A stretch of 6,571 bases of DNA, taken from NCBI GenBank assembly GCA_963577065.1, contig CAUYXJ010000121.1, positions 1 to 6,571 on the forward strand, read 5' to 3'. The notes below the pieces were generated by a model. The model was given only the letters and a program-made list of their open reading frames with translations. It ran no database searches and was not told the origin of the DNA. Positions 6,086 to 6,571 of the stretch are shown piece after piece. Each line of letters opens with the position of its first letter. Positions within the stretch are counted from its first letter, which is position 1. This stretch comes from CAUYXJ01 sp963577065. Its GTDB lineage: Bacteria; Chloroflexota; Dehalococcoidia; Tepidiformales; Tepidiformaceae. The translations under genes were made by a program, and so were the position numbers.

Positions 6086-6571
6086 GAGTAACGGATCCGA
6101 GGGTCGAGGTAGCCGTACAAGATGTCGACAGCCAAGTTCACCGACACGAACATGAAGCCCGCAAAGACGACGAAGGTCTGTACGACCAGGAAGTCCTCAG
6201 TGCGAACAGCGGTGAGCGCGTACCTCCCGAGGCCCGGCAGGCTGAAGATCTGCTCGATGATGACCGATCCGCCGAGCGCGCCCCCAAACGAAAGTCCGAG
6301 CACCGTCACCACCGGGATGAGCGCGTTCTTGAGGGCGTGGCGCTGCAGCACGATTCGAGTAGCCAGCCCCTTGGACCTGGCCGTGCGGACGTAGTCCTGC
6401 CGTAGCACCTCGAGCATTTCCGTTCGCGTCAGGCGAATCAGCGTCGCCATCAAGCCGATGGCACCAACCGCCACCGGCATCGCGTAGATTTGGAGGTTGC
6501 GCACGGGATCGTCCTCGAAGGCCACGTACCCATAGGGCGGGAACCACCCCCACCAGACCGCGGGGAAGGAC
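6082..6571 (-). CDS. DppB/OppB-type peptide ABC transporter permease (N-terminus outside window)
   Basis: The C-terminal half of the partner permease, about 163 residues visible. The frame stays open to the right edge and encodes FPAVWWGWFPPYGY before the in-frame GTG at 6525, a segment normally inside DppB proteins (the periplasmic stretch before the ...GY and DP motifs). The GTG is therefore internal and the true start lies beyond 6571. The EAA loop is clear: DYVRTARSKGLATRIVLQRHALKNALIPVVT. It is followed by GGSVIIEQIFSLPGLGRYALTAV and the closing LAVDILYGYLDPRIRYS, all typical of DppB. Full-length relatives are about 310-340 residues, so roughly half is missing. The TGA stop overlaps the DppC-type start by four bases, so both are in one operon and DppB is upstream, the usual order. 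Confidence 0.94.
   Translation of the reverse strand, partial: SFPAVWWGWFPPYGYVAFEDDPVRNLQIYAMPVAVGAIGLMATLIRLTRTEMLEVLRQDYVRTARSKGLATRIVLQRHALKNALIPVVTVLGLSFGGALGGSVIIEQIFSLPGLGRYALTAVRTEDFLVVQTFVVFAGFMFVSVNLAVDILYGYLDPRIRYS

Noticed and set aside
6082..6525. GTG at 6525 as the true start of the DppB-type permease
   Set aside because: The frame continues upstream with FPPYGY and other DppB-like residues to the window edge, so the GTG codes for an internal Val.

Overview
This is a G+C-rich bacterial window carrying six protein-coding genes, two of them cut by the window edges. The coding frames are dense and GC-biased, and this throws long open shadows on the opposite strand. The substrate-binding protein is a Tat-exported lipoprotein with an acidic, Thr/Pro-rich tether. 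That style is familiar from uncultivated Chloroflexota and from Actinomycetota, but nothing here fixes the taxon, so the assignment is a weak inference.

Layout, left half, + strand: (1) the 3' part of an amidohydrolase of the N-acyl-D-amino-acid deacylase type, running in from the left edge to 1361; (2) a hairpin-rich gap (1362-1486) with a perfect 12-bp stem; (3) a short P-loop sulfotransferase-like protein (1487-2050); (4) a protein with a class I glutamine amidotransferase-like fold, DUF4350/GIFT-like (2095-2844); (5) a promoter-like gap; (6) a family 5 extracellular solute-binding lipoprotein of an oligopeptide-type ABC transporter (2965-4740), closed by a strong intrinsic terminator (4767-4801).

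Right half, - strand: after about 390 bases with no convincing gene but with a short two-copy repeat, two ABC permease genes read towards the binding protein. They are a DppC/OppC-type permease (6085 to 5189) and a DppB/OppB-type permease (6571 to 6082, N-terminus outside the window). They overlap by ATGA, so they are one transcription unit. No ATPase gene is visible.

Together the genes look like a peptide or acyl-amino-acid uptake locus. The lipoprotein would capture the ligand outside the membrane and the two permeases would form the channel. An amidohydrolase that removes acyl groups from amino acids sits nearby. The link between uptake and hydrolysis is inferred from position only. The two middle genes have no clear place in that scheme. 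I did not find a clearly new biological system. The unusual points are the convergent split of binding protein and permeases, a five-codon upstream reading frame at the sulfotransferase-like start, an isolated CxCH motif in the binding protein, and a family-level change in the amidohydrolase.
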